From Pantoea sp. Lij88 (GTDB lineage: Bacteria > Pseudomonadota > Gammaproteobacteria > Enterobacterales > Enterobacteriaceae): DNA of 64,000 nucleotides. This document shows, in pieces, positions 1 through 10,569 of this stretch. The stretch spans positions 1 through 64,000 of the forward strand of contig NZ_CP118269.1 in assembly GCF_030062155.1 (NCBI RefSeq), written 5' to 3'. The first letter of the stretch is position 1, and each line of letters starts with the position of its first letter. The notes beneath the pieces are model-generated. The model ran no database searches. It worked only from the letters and a program-made list of their open reading frames with translations, and was not told the DNA's origin. The position numbers and the translations under genes are program-made.

Positions 1-1416
1 GTGTCACTTACGCTTTGGCAACAGTGTCTTGCCCGTTTGCAGGATGAGCTTCCTGCCACCGAATTCAGCATGTGGATCCGTCCACTGCAGGCTGAGTTAA
101 ACGACAATACGCTTGCCTTGTATGCTCCAAATCGCTTCGTACTCGACTGGGTTCGGGACAAATACCTTAATAGTATCAATGCACTGCTGAATGAATTCTG
201 CGGTCCAAACGTGCCAGCACTGCGTTTTGAAGTGGGTACGCGTCCGGTTCAGCAGCAGGCGGCAGCGGTCAGCCAGCCGGTCATGGCCAGCGTCAGCGCG
301 CCCGTGATGCCTGTACAGAGTCACATCCGTCCGGCCCCGACGCAGATCATGCGTCCCAGCTGGGATAATGTCCCGGCACCGGCCGACGTCACCTATCGCT
401 CGAATGTGAATAACCGTCATAACTTCGATAACTTCGTCGAGGGTAAATCTAACCAGCTGGCGCGCGCGGCGGCACGTCAGGTAGCGGATAACCCAGGCGG
501 CGCTTACAACCCGCTGTTTCTGTATGGCGGCACCGGTCTCGGTAAAACGCATCTGTTGCACGCGGTAGGCAATGGCATCATTGCCCGCAAGCCGAATGCG
601 AAAGTGGTTTACATGCACTCCGAGCGCTTTGTACAGGATATGGTTAAAGCGCTGCAGAACAATGCGATTGAAGAGTTCAAACGCTATTACCGTTCTGTCG
701 ATGCGTTGCTGATCGATGACATTCAGTTCTTTGCTAATAAAGAGCGATCGCAGGAAGAGTTCTTCCACACCTTTAATGCCTTGTTAGAGGGGAATCAGCA
801 GATCATCCTCACCTCGGATCGCTATCCAAAAGAGATCAACGGGGTGGAAGATCGTCTCAAATCACGTTTCGGCTGGGGTTTAACGGTGGCGATCGAGCCG
901 CCTGAGCTGGAAACGCGTGTGGCGATCCTGATGAAAAAAGCGGATGAGAACGACATCCGTCTGCCGGGTGAAGTCGCCTTCTTTATTGCCAAGCGTTTAC
1001 GCTCTAATGTGCGTGAGCTGGAAGGCGCGCTGAATCGCGTAATTGCCAACGCCAACTTTACCGGCCGGGCAATCACGATCGACTTCGTGCGCGAAGCGCT
1101 GCGCGATCTGCTGGCGCTGCAGGAAAAGCTGGTCACCATCGATAATATTCAGAAGACCGTGGCTGAGTACTACAAGATTAAGGTGGCGGATCTGCTTTCC
1201 AAGCGCCGTTCGCGCTCGGTAGCGCGTCCGCGCCAGATGGCGATGGCGATGGCGAAAGAGTTGACGAACCACAGCTTGCCAGAAATTGGCGATGCTTTTG
1301 GGGGGCGCGACCACACAACGGTGCTTCATGCCTGCCGCAAGATTGAGCAGCTGCGTGAAGAGAGCCACGATATCAAAGAAGATTTCTCTAATCTCATCAG
1401 AACATTATCTTCCTGA
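1..1416 (+). CDS. dnaA: Chromosomal replication initiator DnaA
   Basis: This is the initiator ATPase that binds DnaA boxes in oriC, melts the AT-rich unwinding element and loads DnaB with DnaC. The 471 residues compare with 467 in E. coli. The order is an N-terminal helicase-interaction domain ([18 protein letters not shown]), a variable Pro/Gln-rich linker at about 85-130, an AAA+ core with Walker A GGTGLGKT from residue 176 and Walker B LLIDDIQF near 236-243, and a C-terminal box-recognition helix-turn-helix with [12 protein letters not shown]. The start is GTG at base 1, which matches the conserved N-terminus, so the gene is complete although its promoter is outside the window. dnaN begins 4 bases after the stop, as expected for an operon. 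The linker accounts for the small length difference. Confidence 0.98.
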   Translation: MSLTLWQQCLARLQDELPATEFSMWIRPLQAELNDNTLALYAPNRFVLDWVRDKYLNSINALLNEFCGPNVPALRFEVGTRPVQQQAAAVSQPVMASVSAPVMPVQSHIRPAPTQIMRPSWDNVPAPADVTYRSNVNNRHNFDNFVEGKSNQLARAAARQVADNPGGAYNPLFLYGGTGLGKTHLLHAVGNGIIARKPNAKVVYMHSERFVQDMVKALQNNAIEEFKRYYRSVDALLIDDIQFFANKERSQEEFFHTFNALLEGNQQIILTSDRYPKEINGVEDRLKSRFGWGLTVAIEPPELETRVAILMKKADENDIRLPGEVAFFIAKRLRSNVRELEGALNRVIANANFTGRAITIDFVREALRDLLALQEKLVTIDNIQKTVAEYYKIKVADLLSKRRSRSVARPRQMAMAMAKELTNHSLPEIGDAFGGRDHTTVLHACRKIEQLREESHDIKEDFSNLIRTLSS

Positions 1417-1420
1417 CGCT

Positions 1421-2521
1421 ATGAAATTTATTGTTGAACGTGAGCAGCTGCTGAAGCCGCTGCAACAAGTAAGTGGCCCCCTGGGTGGTCGTCCGACACT
1501 GCCGATCCTCGGAAACCTGCTGCTGCAGGTAACAGAAGGTTCGCTGCTGCTGACCGGTACCGATCTGGAAATGGAGATGGTTGCCCGCGTGGCGCTGACT
1601 CAGCCCCACGAGCCAGGCTCCACCACCGTTCCGGCGCGCAAATTCCTCGATATCTGTCGCGGATTGCCGGATGGCGCAGAAATCACGCTGGCGCTGGAAG
1701 GCGATCGCATGCTGGTTCGCTCTGGCCGCAGCCGTTTTTCGCTGTCGACCCTGCCCGCCAGTGACTTCCCGAATCTTGATGACTGGCAGAGTGAAGTTGA
1801 ATTCACCCTGCCGCAGGCGACCCTGAAACGGCTGATCGAAGCGACGCAGTTCTCGATGGCCCATCAGGATGTGCGTTACTACCTCAACGGCATGATGTTT
1901 GAAACCGAAGGGGAAGAGCTGCGCACCGTGGCCACTGACGGTCACCGTCTGGCCGTCTGCTCGATGCCGATTGGTCAGGCGCTGCCGAGTCACTCGGTGA
2001 TCGTGCCGCGTAAAGGCGTGATTGAGCTGCTGCGTCTGCTGGATGGCGGCGATACGCCGCTGCAGGTCCGGATTGGCGGCAGCAATATCCGCGCACACGT
2101 CGGCGACTATATCTTCACATCTAAGCTGGTTGATGGCCGTTTCCCGGATTATCGCCGCGTGTTGCCGAAGAATCCCGACAAAGCGCTGGAAGCGGGCTGC
2201 GATTTGCTCAAACAGGCTTTTGCCCGTGCAGCCATTCTCTCTAACGAGAAGTTCCGCGGTGTTCGCCTCTATATCACCGAAAATCAGCTTAAAATCACCG
2301 CCAACAACCCTGAACAGGAAGAAGCGGAAGAGATGCTGGATGTCAGCTACAACGGCACGGAGCTGGAGATCGGCTTCAACGTCAGTTACGTGCTGGATGT
2401 GCTGAACGCGCTGAAGTGCGAAAACGTCCGCCTGCTGCTGACGGATTCGGTGTCGAGCGTGCAGATCGAGGATGTGGCGAGTCCTGCAGCGGCCTATGTC
2501 GTCATGCCCATGCGCTTGTAG
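1421..2521 (+). CDS. dnaN: DNA polymerase III beta sliding clamp
   Basis: This encodes the ring-shaped processivity clamp of the replicative polymerase, which also docks mismatch-repair and translesion proteins. The product is 366 residues, the usual enteric length, beginning MKFIVEREQLLKPLQQVSGPLGG and ending AAYVVMPMRL, the conserved C-terminus that forms part of the binding cleft. The start ATG at 1421 lies 4 bases after the dnaA stop, which points to translational coupling. An in-frame opening runs further upstream inside dnaA, but the 1421 start gives the conserved N-terminus. In E. coli recF follows almost directly, whereas here a 245-base gap intervenes. Confidence 0.98.
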   Translation: MKFIVEREQLLKPLQQVSGPLGGRPTLPILGNLLLQVTEGSLLLTGTDLEMEMVARVALTQPHEPGSTTVPARKFLDICRGLPDGAEITLALEGDRMLVRSGRSRFSLSTLPASDFPNLDDWQSEVEFTLPQATLKRLIEATQFSMAHQDVRYYLNGMMFETEGEELRTVATDGHRLAVCSMPIGQALPSHSVIVPRKGVIELLRLLDGGDTPLQVRIGGSNIRAHVGDYIFTSKLVDGRFPDYRRVLPKNPDKALEAGCDLLKQAFARAAILSNEKFRGVRLYITENQLKITANNPEQEEAEEMLDVSYNGTELEIGFNVSYVLDVLNALKCENVRLLLTDSVSSVQIEDVASPAAAYVVMPMRL

Positions 2522-2550
2522 GTGTTACATATCGGCCTGGCTTACTTGCC

Positions 2551-2631
2551 ATTCTGATTCCGGGCAGTGCTCGCCCCTGGTCACATACTTCAGTATGCTC
2601 CCAGGGCCTGTGCGCTGGCCGGAACCAGACT
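2551..2631. repeat. Imperfect inverted-repeat element between dnaN and recF
   Basis: The left arm (about 2551-2588) and right arm (about 2593-2631) are imperfect reverse complements. They meet at a 4-base loop ttca (2589-2592) flanked by CATAC/GTATG, with CCTGG/CCAGG further out and TTCTGATTCCGG/CCGGAACCAGA at the base. The transcript could form a hairpin of nearly 40 base pairs with mismatches. The motif GTATGCTCCC at 2593-2602 recurs in inverted form as the left end of the element at 10365, which suggests one repeat family. The rest of the 2522-2766 gap shows no convincing gene. Confidence 0.7.
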
Positions 2632-2766
2632 GGCGTCGACGCCGACGGCCTGGTGACGAAGATATCGGGCAAACCTGCTTCGACTTCGACGCCCTGGATC
2701 GTTAAAGGTAAGTCCTGAATTTTTACCATTTCATCCCGATTATTGCCCTTCACGCTGGATTGATTC

Positions 2767-3852
2767 ATGGCTTTAACCCGCCTTCTTATCAAAGATTTTC
2801 GTAATATCGAGCAGGCTGACCTGCAGCTGGCACCCGGCTTTAATTTCCTGGTGGGTGCCAACGGCAGTGGGAAAACCAGCGTTTTAGAGGCGATCCATAC
2901 GCTGGGACATGGCCGTTCGTTTCGCAGTTTGCAGGCGGGGCGCGTGATCCGTCACGACGAGGCAGCGTTTGTGCTGCATGGACGTCTGGAAAATAAAGAG
3001 CGGGAAATCTCTGTCGGGCTGACCAAAAACCGGGCCGGTGACAGCAAAGTGCGCATTGATGGCAGCGATGGTCACAAGGTCGCGGAGCTGGCGCAGCTGC
3101 TGCCGATGCAGCTCATCACGCCGGAAGGCTTTAGTCTGCTGAATGGCGGCCCCAAATACCGCAGAGCCTATGTCGACTGGGGCTGTTTCCATAACACCCC
3201 CGGCTTCTTTAACGCCTGGAACAACATGCGTCGCCTGCTTAAACAGCGGAACGCGGCGCTGCGCCAGGTCTCACGTTACAGCCAGATTCGTCCCTGGGAT
3301 CAGGAGCTGGTCCCGCTGGCTGAACAGATCAGCCAGTGGCGTGCTGAATACAGTACGGCGATTTCCGCGGAGATCACCGCGACCTGTGCCCAGTTCCTGC
3401 CGGAGTTTGAGCTGCGCTTCTCCTTCCAGCGTGGCTGGGACAAAGAGAGCGACTACGCCGAGCTGCTGGAACGTAACTTCGAGCGCGATCGCGCGCTGAC
3501 CTATACCGCCAGCGGTCCTCATAAAGCCGATTTTCGTATTCGGGCTGAAGGGACGCCGGTAGAAGATTTACTCTCACGCGGGCAGTTAAAACTGCTGATG
3601 TGTGCATTGCGTCTGGCACAGGGCGAGTTCCTGACAAGCCAGAGCGGACGCCGCTGTATTTACCTCATTGATGACTTTGCTTCTGAGCTGGATGAGAGCC
3701 GCCGACGCCTGCTGGCGGACCGGTTAAAAGCCACTCAGGCTCAGGTGTTTGTCAGCGCAATTTCTGCCGGACATGTAATCGACATGACCGACGAAAAGGG
3801 CAAGATGTTCCGCGTGGAACAGGGTAAAATAGCGGTTCAACCTGAAGATTAA
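2767..3852 (+). CDS. recF: Recombination and gap-repair ATPase RecF
   Basis: RecF is an SMC-like ATPase that acts with RecO and RecR to load RecA at single-strand gaps and stalled forks. The 361 residues compare with 357 in E. coli. Walker A GANGSGKT is at residues 30-37, an ABC-type signature [17 protein letters not shown] lies near 275-290, and Walker [14 protein letters not shown] follows. The start is the ATG of [16 protein letters not shown], the conserved N-terminus. It sits 245 bases downstream of dnaN, further than in E. coli, so it may rely on its own promoter or on readthrough past the hairpin. gyrB follows after 18 bases. Confidence 0.97.
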   Translation: MALTRLLIKDFRNIEQADLQLAPGFNFLVGANGSGKTSVLEAIHTLGHGRSFRSLQAGRVIRHDEAAFVLHGRLENKEREISVGLTKNRAGDSKVRIDGSDGHKVAELAQLLPMQLITPEGFSLLNGGPKYRRAYVDWGCFHNTPGFFNAWNNMRRLLKQRNAALRQVSRYSQIRPWDQELVPLAEQISQWRAEYSTAISAEITATCAQFLPEFELRFSFQRGWDKESDYAELLERNFERDRALTYTASGPHKADFRIRAEGTPVEDLLSRGQLKLLMCALRLAQGEFLTSQSGRRCIYLIDDFASELDESRRRLLADRLKATQAQVFVSAISAGHVIDMTDEKGKMFRVEQGKIAVQPED

Positions 3853-6279
<2,427 letters not shown>

Positions 6280-6295
6280 CCGGCAGCGGACGAAC

Positions 6296-6328
6296 AGGCC
6301 ATCACTCAGGTGATGGCCTTTTTTTTTG
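6296..6328 (+). terminator. Rho-independent terminator after gyrB
   Basis: AGGCCATCAC and GTGATGGCCT form a 10-base-pair stem with a short loop, followed by an uninterrupted run of T. This closes the gyrB transcript. Confidence 0.93.
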
Positions 6329-6470
6329 TGCTGTACGGGCGGAAACCCACCAGGCTGCGGCATCCTGCCCGCATGCTGCGACCCCGATCACGTTTTAACC
6401 CGGTCAGCTCCCTTACTCTTGCCTCTCTTTGCGCTATTCCGGCGCACGAATGATTACAGGGAGTTACACC

Positions 6471-6950
6471 ATGATTGTTTGCGATCGTCACGACTGGGAC
6501 AGAGAACGTCACGCCTTTCATCCGGTAGTCGATCAGGCGATAAGCTGGATTGCCGGAACAGACTTCAGCCAGCTGGAAACCGGCAAATATGAGATCCTGC
6601 CCGACAATAAGATGTTCTGTCTGGTGCAGGAGATGATGACAGAACCGGCCAGCGCACGTCGTGCGGAGTCCCACTTCAGCTACATCGATATTCAGTATCT
6701 GCTGGCAGGCAGCGAAAATATCGGCGTGGCTCGCGCCCATCCCGACCAGCACATCACCGAAGATTTCGCCCAGGCGCGTGACGTCGTTTTTTATCAGAAG
6801 ATACTGAATGAGTCAGTGATTACGCTGCTGCCGGGCATGTTCGCGCTCTTTTTCCCGCACGATATTCATCGCCCCTGCTGCGCGCCAGGCGAACCCGCAA
6901 CTATCCGAAAAGCCGTGATTAAAATCCACCGCGACCTCTTTGCCGCCTGA
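6471..6950 (+). CDS. YhcH/YjgK/YiaL family protein
   Basis: This 159-residue protein belongs to the small cupin-like family that includes E. coli YhcH, YiaL and EbgC. Members are linked to sugar or sialic acid metabolism, but the reaction of most is unproven. Supporting motifs are SHFSYIDIQYLLAGSENIGVA in the middle and the metal-ligand-like FFPHDIHRPC near the C-terminus. The ATG at 6471 is preferred because AGGGAG lies about 8 bases upstream; in-frame alternatives at 6429 and 6450 lack this. It stands alone between the gyrB terminator and yidA, where E. coli has yidB. No sugar catabolic partner is adjacent, so the substrate cannot be given. Confidence 0.85.
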   Translation: MIVCDRHDWDRERHAFHPVVDQAISWIAGTDFSQLETGKYEILPDNKMFCLVQEMMTEPASARRAESHFSYIDIQYLLAGSENIGVARAHPDQHITEDFAQARDVVFYQKILNESVITLLPGMFALFFPHDIHRPCCAPGEPATIRKAVIKIHRDLFAA

Positions 6951-7049
6951 AGCTGGCGGTTTGCTGACCGTCCTCGCCTGCCATGGAACTGGTCAATGTG
7001 CGCTGAATCGCGCTAGCATTGAACAAAACCCAGACGCTACGAGGACTCT

Positions 7050-7859
7050 ATGGCTATTAAATTGATCGCTATCGACATGGATGGCACCCTGCTCAACCCG
7101 CAACATGAAATCACGCCGGGGGTGAAATCTGCACTGGATCGCGCCCGCCAGAAAGGGGTGTCGATTGTGCTGACCACCGGCCGGCCATTTGTGGGTATCC
7201 AGCGCTATCTGATGGAGCTGGATATGCAGGCGCCCGGTCAGTATGCGATCAGCAACAACGGTGCGCTGGTTCATCAGGCCGAAGATGGTGAGTGCGTAGC
7301 GGAAGTGACGCTGACCTTTGACGACTACCTCTACATTGAGAATCTGGCGCGCGAGCTTGGCGTGCATTTCCAGGCGTTCGACAAATCCCATCTCTACACC
7401 CCTAACAAAGACATCAGTGAATACACCATCCATGAGGCGAGCCTGACCGGTATTCCGGTACGCTATCGTGCCGTGGAAGAGATGGATCGCGCCACGCGCT
7501 TCCCGAAACTGATGATGATTGACCGCCCGGATCTGCTCGACGCAGCGATTGCCCGCCTGCCCGAACACGCCCACCAGACTTACACCATCCTGAAGAGCGC
7601 GCCGTACTACCTGGAAATCCTCGATCGTCGGGTGAATAAAGGTCAGGGCGTCAAAATGCTGGCTGAGAAGCTGGGTCTGAAGCAGGAAGAGGTCATGGCG
7701 ATTGGCGATCAGGAAAATGACCTGGCGATGATCGACTATGCCGGAACCGGCGTCGCGATGGGAAATGCCATTGATTCGGTTAAAAAAATCGCGCAGTTCA
7801 TCACTAAAACCAATATGGAAGATGGCGTTGCGCATGCCATTGAAGAGTTAGTGCTGTAA
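7050..7859 (+). CDS. yidA: HAD-superfamily sugar phosphatase YidA
   Basis: This is a Cof-type haloacid dehalogenase phosphatase that dephosphorylates small sugar phosphates in the cytoplasm. The 269 residues compare with 270 in E. coli. The catalytic DMDGT motif gives Asp9 as nucleophile and Asp11 as acid/base. TTGRP is motif II, and GDQENDLAMIDYAGTGVAMGNA carries the motif IV aspartates. The ATG at 7050 follows a GAGG-type ribosome-binding site in ACGAGGACTCT. It appears to be monocistronic: the flanking gaps are 99 and 117 bases, and a GC-rich hairpin lies downstream. Confidence 0.95.
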   Translation: MAIKLIAIDMDGTLLNPQHEITPGVKSALDRARQKGVSIVLTTGRPFVGIQRYLMELDMQAPGQYAISNNGALVHQAEDGECVAEVTLTFDDYLYIENLARELGVHFQAFDKSHLYTPNKDISEYTIHEASLTGIPVRYRAVEEMDRATRFPKLMMIDRPDLLDAAIARLPEHAHQTYTILKSAPYYLEILDRRVNKGQGVKMLAEKLGLKQEEVMAIGDQENDLAMIDYAGTGVAMGNAIDSVKKIAQFITKTNMEDGVAHAIEELVL

Positions 7860-7874
7860 CGGCCCTGTTCTCTT

Positions 7875-7895
7875 GCCGGGCCGCTGCGGCCCGGC
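7875..7895 (+). terminator. GC-rich hairpin after yidA
   Basis: GCCGGGCC and GGCCCGGC form a perfect 8-base-pair stem around GCTGC. There is no T-run directly after it, so termination here would be weak or Rho-assisted. Confidence 0.45.
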
Positions 7896-7976
7896 TCCCT
7901 TAACCCGGCAAAAAAGCTGCACCGAAAAACAGAATCGCGTAATTTGTCGGGCAACTCTTTCTCCGCGGGTTTCATC

Positions 7977-9245
7977 ATGTCAGAAAAACAGATCACCTTT
8001 GCTGCCCGTCAGCATCAGCTCACCAATATCAATGTCTGGACGGCCGACAGTCAGTGGCTGGCGTTTGACGTCCGTCCCTCGGGCGCGTCGTTTACCAGCC
8101 AGACTATTGAGCGGGTCAATGTGATGACCGGTGAGGTGGAGGTGCTCTATCAGGCCCGGCACGGTGCCCACGTCGGCGTCGTCACGGTCAGCCCCGATCT
8201 GCCTCCGCGCTACGTCTGCATTCATGGCCCGGAACATCCTGATGCCAGCTGGCAGTATGACTTCCATCACCGGCGCGGTGTGATCGTTCAGAACGGTGCG
8301 GCGGTCAATCTTGATGCCTGTGATATCACGCCGCCCTTTACCCCTGGCGCGCTGCGCGGCGGCTCGCATGTACACGTCTTCAGCCCCGACGGTTCTCGCC
8401 TGAGTTTTACCTACAACGATCATGTGATGCATGAGCTGGATAGCCGTCTCGATTTGCGCAACGTCGGCATCGCGGTGCCGCTGCACGCGGTGACGCCGGT
8501 TAAACAGCATCCGCGCGAATATGACGGCAGCTATTTCTGCCTGCTGGTGAGCAGGACGCATGCGGAACCCCAACCCGGCAGTGACCAGATCAATCGTGCT
8601 TATGAGGAGTGCTGGGTCGGTGATCGCGGCTATCAGAAACCGGATGGCAGCTGGCAGCGCTGGGCCATCGCCTTTATTGGCGACACCGTGACGGCGCAGG
8701 GCGAGAAACGGCCTGACGTGTTTATTGTTGATCTGCCGGACGCGCTGGAGGATTACGCCCGCGCCGGAGAGATGCCGCTGGAGGGCAGCAGTCAGCAGTT
8801 GCCTGCACCACCGGCTGGCGTGCAGCAGCGCCGCCTGACGCACGGCCGCGGCGTGGCTCTGCAACCGCGCCACTGGCTGCGTACAGCACCCGATGGCAGC
8901 CAGATCGCGTTTCTGATGGCGGATGCCGGAGGGGTCATTCAGCTCTGGACGGTCTCTCCCAACGGCGGCGAACCGCGTCAGATCACCCGGCTCAGCCACA
9001 GCATTCAGTCCGCCTTTAGCTGGCATCCTGACGGCAAGTCGATCGCCTTTATCTGCGATAACAGCGTGATGCGATGTGACGTTGAGAGCGGCGCGTGTCA
9101 GCGACTGACCCGCAGAACAGAAGAGGCGCCATCAGGTGACGCGGTGGTCTGGTCACCTGACGGAACACAGATTGCTTTTATGCGTGAGGTTAACGGCTGG
9201 CGGCAACTCTTTACGGTTGCGGCTGTGACCGCACAGGAGGCATAG
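7977..9245 (+). CDS. yidR: YidR, DUF3748 beta-propeller-like protein
   Basis: This 422-residue protein matches YidR of E. coli, a DUF3748 protein of unknown function. WD40/TolB-like propeller repeats are visible as recurring SPDGSRLSF, APDGSQIAFLM, HPDGKSIAFICD and SPDGTQIAFMR blocks, which suggests a six- or seven-bladed propeller. Related oligogalacturonate lyase folds share this pattern, but no catalytic set was identified. There is no signal peptide. ATG at 7977 (MSEKQITFAARQHQLTN) is chosen; an upstream in-frame TTG at 7944 lacks support. The order yidR-yidQ-ibpA is the same as in E. coli. Its 3' end overlaps the convergent yidQ by about 35 bases. Confidence 0.88.
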   Translation: MSEKQITFAARQHQLTNINVWTADSQWLAFDVRPSGASFTSQTIERVNVMTGEVEVLYQARHGAHVGVVTVSPDLPPRYVCIHGPEHPDASWQYDFHHRRGVIVQNGAAVNLDACDITPPFTPGALRGGSHVHVFSPDGSRLSFTYNDHVMHELDSRLDLRNVGIAVPLHAVTPVKQHPREYDGSYFCLLVSRTHAEPQPGSDQINRAYEECWVGDRGYQKPDGSWQRWAIAFIGDTVTAQGEKRPDVFIVDLPDALEDYARAGEMPLEGSSQQLPAPPAGVQQRRLTHGRGVALQPRHWLRTAPDGSQIAFLMADAGGVIQLWTVSPNGGEPRQITRLSHSIQSAFSWHPDGKSIAFICDNSVMRCDVESGACQRLTRRTEEAPSGDAVVWSPDGTQIAFMREVNGWRQLFTVAAVTAQEA

Positions 9246-9582
9246 GCTGCGCCTGCGCCAGGCTTTCACTGGTATGCGCCAGCCTTTCGCTCTGCAGGAT
9301 CCGTTCACGCGGGGAGTCGAGGGTTTTATCTTTGTCGCTACGGTAGTAATCCCACGGCAGCAGCAGCGTATCCAGCACGGCAGAGAAAGGAAGATCGATT
9401 AACGCCAGCGGCTTCAGTGCCCAGCTGGTATCACCATCGGCCAGCATGTCAGCGCTGGCACGGGTGCCGGGATAGTAGCCCTGACTCGCACCGGTGTGAG
9501 ACATCACGCTGGAACAGCCGGTTGTTGCCATTGCGCAGCACACCATTCCAGCCAGAGGTAAAGTCTTCATTAATTTCATCAT
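9211..9582 (-). CDS. yidQ: YidQ family lipoprotein (DUF1375)
   Basis: A small predicted outer-membrane lipoprotein of unknown function. The signal peptide MKLMKTLPLAGMVCCAMATTGC ends in a lipobox-like TTGC, followed by SSVMSHTGASQGYYPGTRASADML, which is highly similar to E. coli YidQ. The body contains LIDLPFSAVLDTLLLPWDYYRSD. The start is uncertain because four ATG codons run in tandem (9588 to 9577). A GAAGGG sequence just upstream best serves the ATG at 9582. An in-frame ATG at 9600 is possible but has no good ribosome-binding site. It is convergent with yidR and overlaps its 3' end. Confidence 0.85.
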   Translation of the reverse strand: MMKLMKTLPLAGMVCCAMATTGCSSVMSHTGASQGYYPGTRASADMLADGDTSWALKPLALIDLPFSAVLDTLLLPWDYYRSDKDKTLDSPRERILQSERLAHTSESLAQAQPMPPVRSQPQP

Positions 9583-9732
9583 CATCATCCCTTCAGTCAT
9601 GGCATAAGCCTGGCTGAGTTGGCTTGCCAGACAACGTCAACACTCTGGGGCGAAGTCCGTTCTGGTCTGGCAAAAGTAGTCCTGAGTGTATGTCATTTCC
9701 TCAATTTGGCGAAAAAAATTGCATTTTGCCCT

Positions 9733-9758
9733 CTTGAAAATCGTCTTATGACACCCAT
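9733..9758 (+). promoter_or_regulatory. Sigma-32 heat-shock promoter of ibpA
   Basis: CTTGAAA at 9733-9739 and the CCCAT-containing -10 element at 9754-9758 match the RpoH consensus (CTTGAAA, 13-15 bases, CCCATnT). Their position about 110 bases upstream of ibpA leaves room for the long leader seen in this gene family. Confidence 0.85.
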
Positions 9759-9764
9759 TTTTAG

Positions 9765-9869
9765 TTTACGGACGCACTCACGGTTGCCGCAAGGGACAGT
9801 GAGGTGCCGTAACCAGCCTGTCCAGTCGTGGAAGGTTGCCAAAACTTGCTGAATTTCAGGAGTCTTAAT
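9765..9869 (+). promoter_or_regulatory. ROSE-like RNA thermometer in ibpA leader
   Basis: The leader just before ibpA is about 100 bases long and rich in complementary segments. In the last hairpin the TTGCT at 9846-9850 faces the AGGAG ribosome-binding site at 9858-9862 across a short loop. This is the diagnostic arrangement of ROSE elements, in which the U(U/C)GCU strand masks the Shine-Dalgarno sequence at low temperature. Heat would melt it and permit IbpA translation. The assignment rests on position and sequence pattern, not on a folding calculation. Confidence 0.75.
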
Positions 9870-10286
9870 ATGCGTAATTTTGATCTCACCCCACTTTATC
9901 GCTCTGCTATCGGTTTTGATCGCCTGTTTAACCTGCTCGAATCTAATCAGAATCAGAGCAACGGCGGCTATCCTCCTTATAACGTTGAACTGGTCGATGA
10001 AAATCACTATCGCATTACCATTGCGGTGGCCGGTTTTTCGCAGAGCGAACTGGATATCACGGCGCACGATAACGTGCTGATCGTGCGGGGTGCCCATCCT
10101 GAAGAGCAGGCCGAGCGTAAATACCTGTATCAGGGAATCGCCGAACGTAACTTCGAGCGTAAATTCCAGCTCGCCGACCACATTGTGGTGCGCGATGCCC
10201 GTCTCGAAAATGGTCTGCTGAGCATCGACCTTGAACGTCTGGTGCCGGAAGAGGCGAAACCACGCCGTATTGAGATTCTGAAGTAA
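9870..10286 (+). CDS. ibpA: Small heat-shock protein IbpA
   Basis: IbpA is an alpha-crystallin-type holdase that coats aggregating proteins and hands them to DnaK/ClpB. The 138 residues compare with 137 in E. coli. An N-terminal arm [25 protein letters not shown] precedes the alpha-crystallin domain (about 35-125) and the C-terminal IEI motif (RRIEILK). Residues 66 and 109 are His and Asp, where E. coli has Gln and Gly. ATG at 9870 follows CAGGAG. A strong terminator comes directly after it and there is no ibpB, so this organism appears to run a one-protein IbpA system, as known for Erwiniaceae. Confidence 0.96.
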   Translation: MRNFDLTPLYRSAIGFDRLFNLLESNQNQSNGGYPPYNVELVDENHYRITIAVAGFSQSELDITAHDNVLIVRGAHPEEQAERKYLYQGIAERNFERKFQLADHIVVRDARLENGLLSIDLERLVPEEAKPRRIEILK

Positions 10287-10313
10287 TATTCAGATTCTGA
10301 AGTCATCCTGACA

Positions 10314-10340
10314 AACGCCGCTAATGCGGCGTTTTTTTTT
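10314..10340 (+). terminator. Rho-independent terminator after ibpA
   Basis: AACGCCGC and GCGGCGTT pair around TAAT and are followed by nine or more T. Just upstream, AGATTCTGAAGT is present twice (end of ibpA and about 20 bases later), a small tandem duplication. Confidence 0.93.
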
Positions 10341-10364
10341 GATGTCAGTGGGAGCACAGGCTCA

Positions 10365-10464
10365 GGGAGCATACGCCTTTCGCAAAGACGCAAAAGCGCC
10401 ATCCATGGCGGCTCAGCGCGGGCCGTCCCTGGCCCGCTATGCTTTGCTACAGGCATATGCTCCC
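10365..10464. repeat. 100-base inverted-repeat element (MITE/REP-like)
   Basis: The terminal arms GGGAGCATACGCCT (10365-10378) and AGGCATATGCTCCC (10451-10464) are reverse complements with one mismatch. Between them are two further palindromes: CGCCATCCATGGCG, and CGGGCC with GGCCCG around a 6-base loop. The element has no coding potential of its own. It lies between the ibpA terminator and the 3' end of the eamA gene. Its terminal GGGAGCATAC is the reverse complement of GTATGCTCCC in the dnaN-recF hairpin. The remaining 105 bases up to 10569 show only short imperfect hairpins. Confidence 0.75.
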
Positions 10465-10569
10465 ATCGCTTTGAATTTATGAGCTGCCTGAAAAAGAGGG
10501 TAGCGCCAGCGCTGTTTTGCGCTCTGAGCTAAAACGCTTACAAAGGCCGCGTCAGCGGAGATTTTTAAC

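Noticed and set aside
2416..2718. Small open frame from dnaN into the gap before recF
   Set aside because: It begins inside dnaN in another frame, and its remainder is just translation of the inverted repeat.
7980..9026. Open frame of 348 codons antisense to yidR
   Set aside because: The composition is of the same antisense type, and yidR has clear propeller repeats and synteny.
10365..10464. Insertion sequence or CRISPR at the inverted-repeat element
   Set aside because: No transposase frame is present, and there are no regularly spaced identical direct repeats; a MITE/REP-like repeat explains it better.
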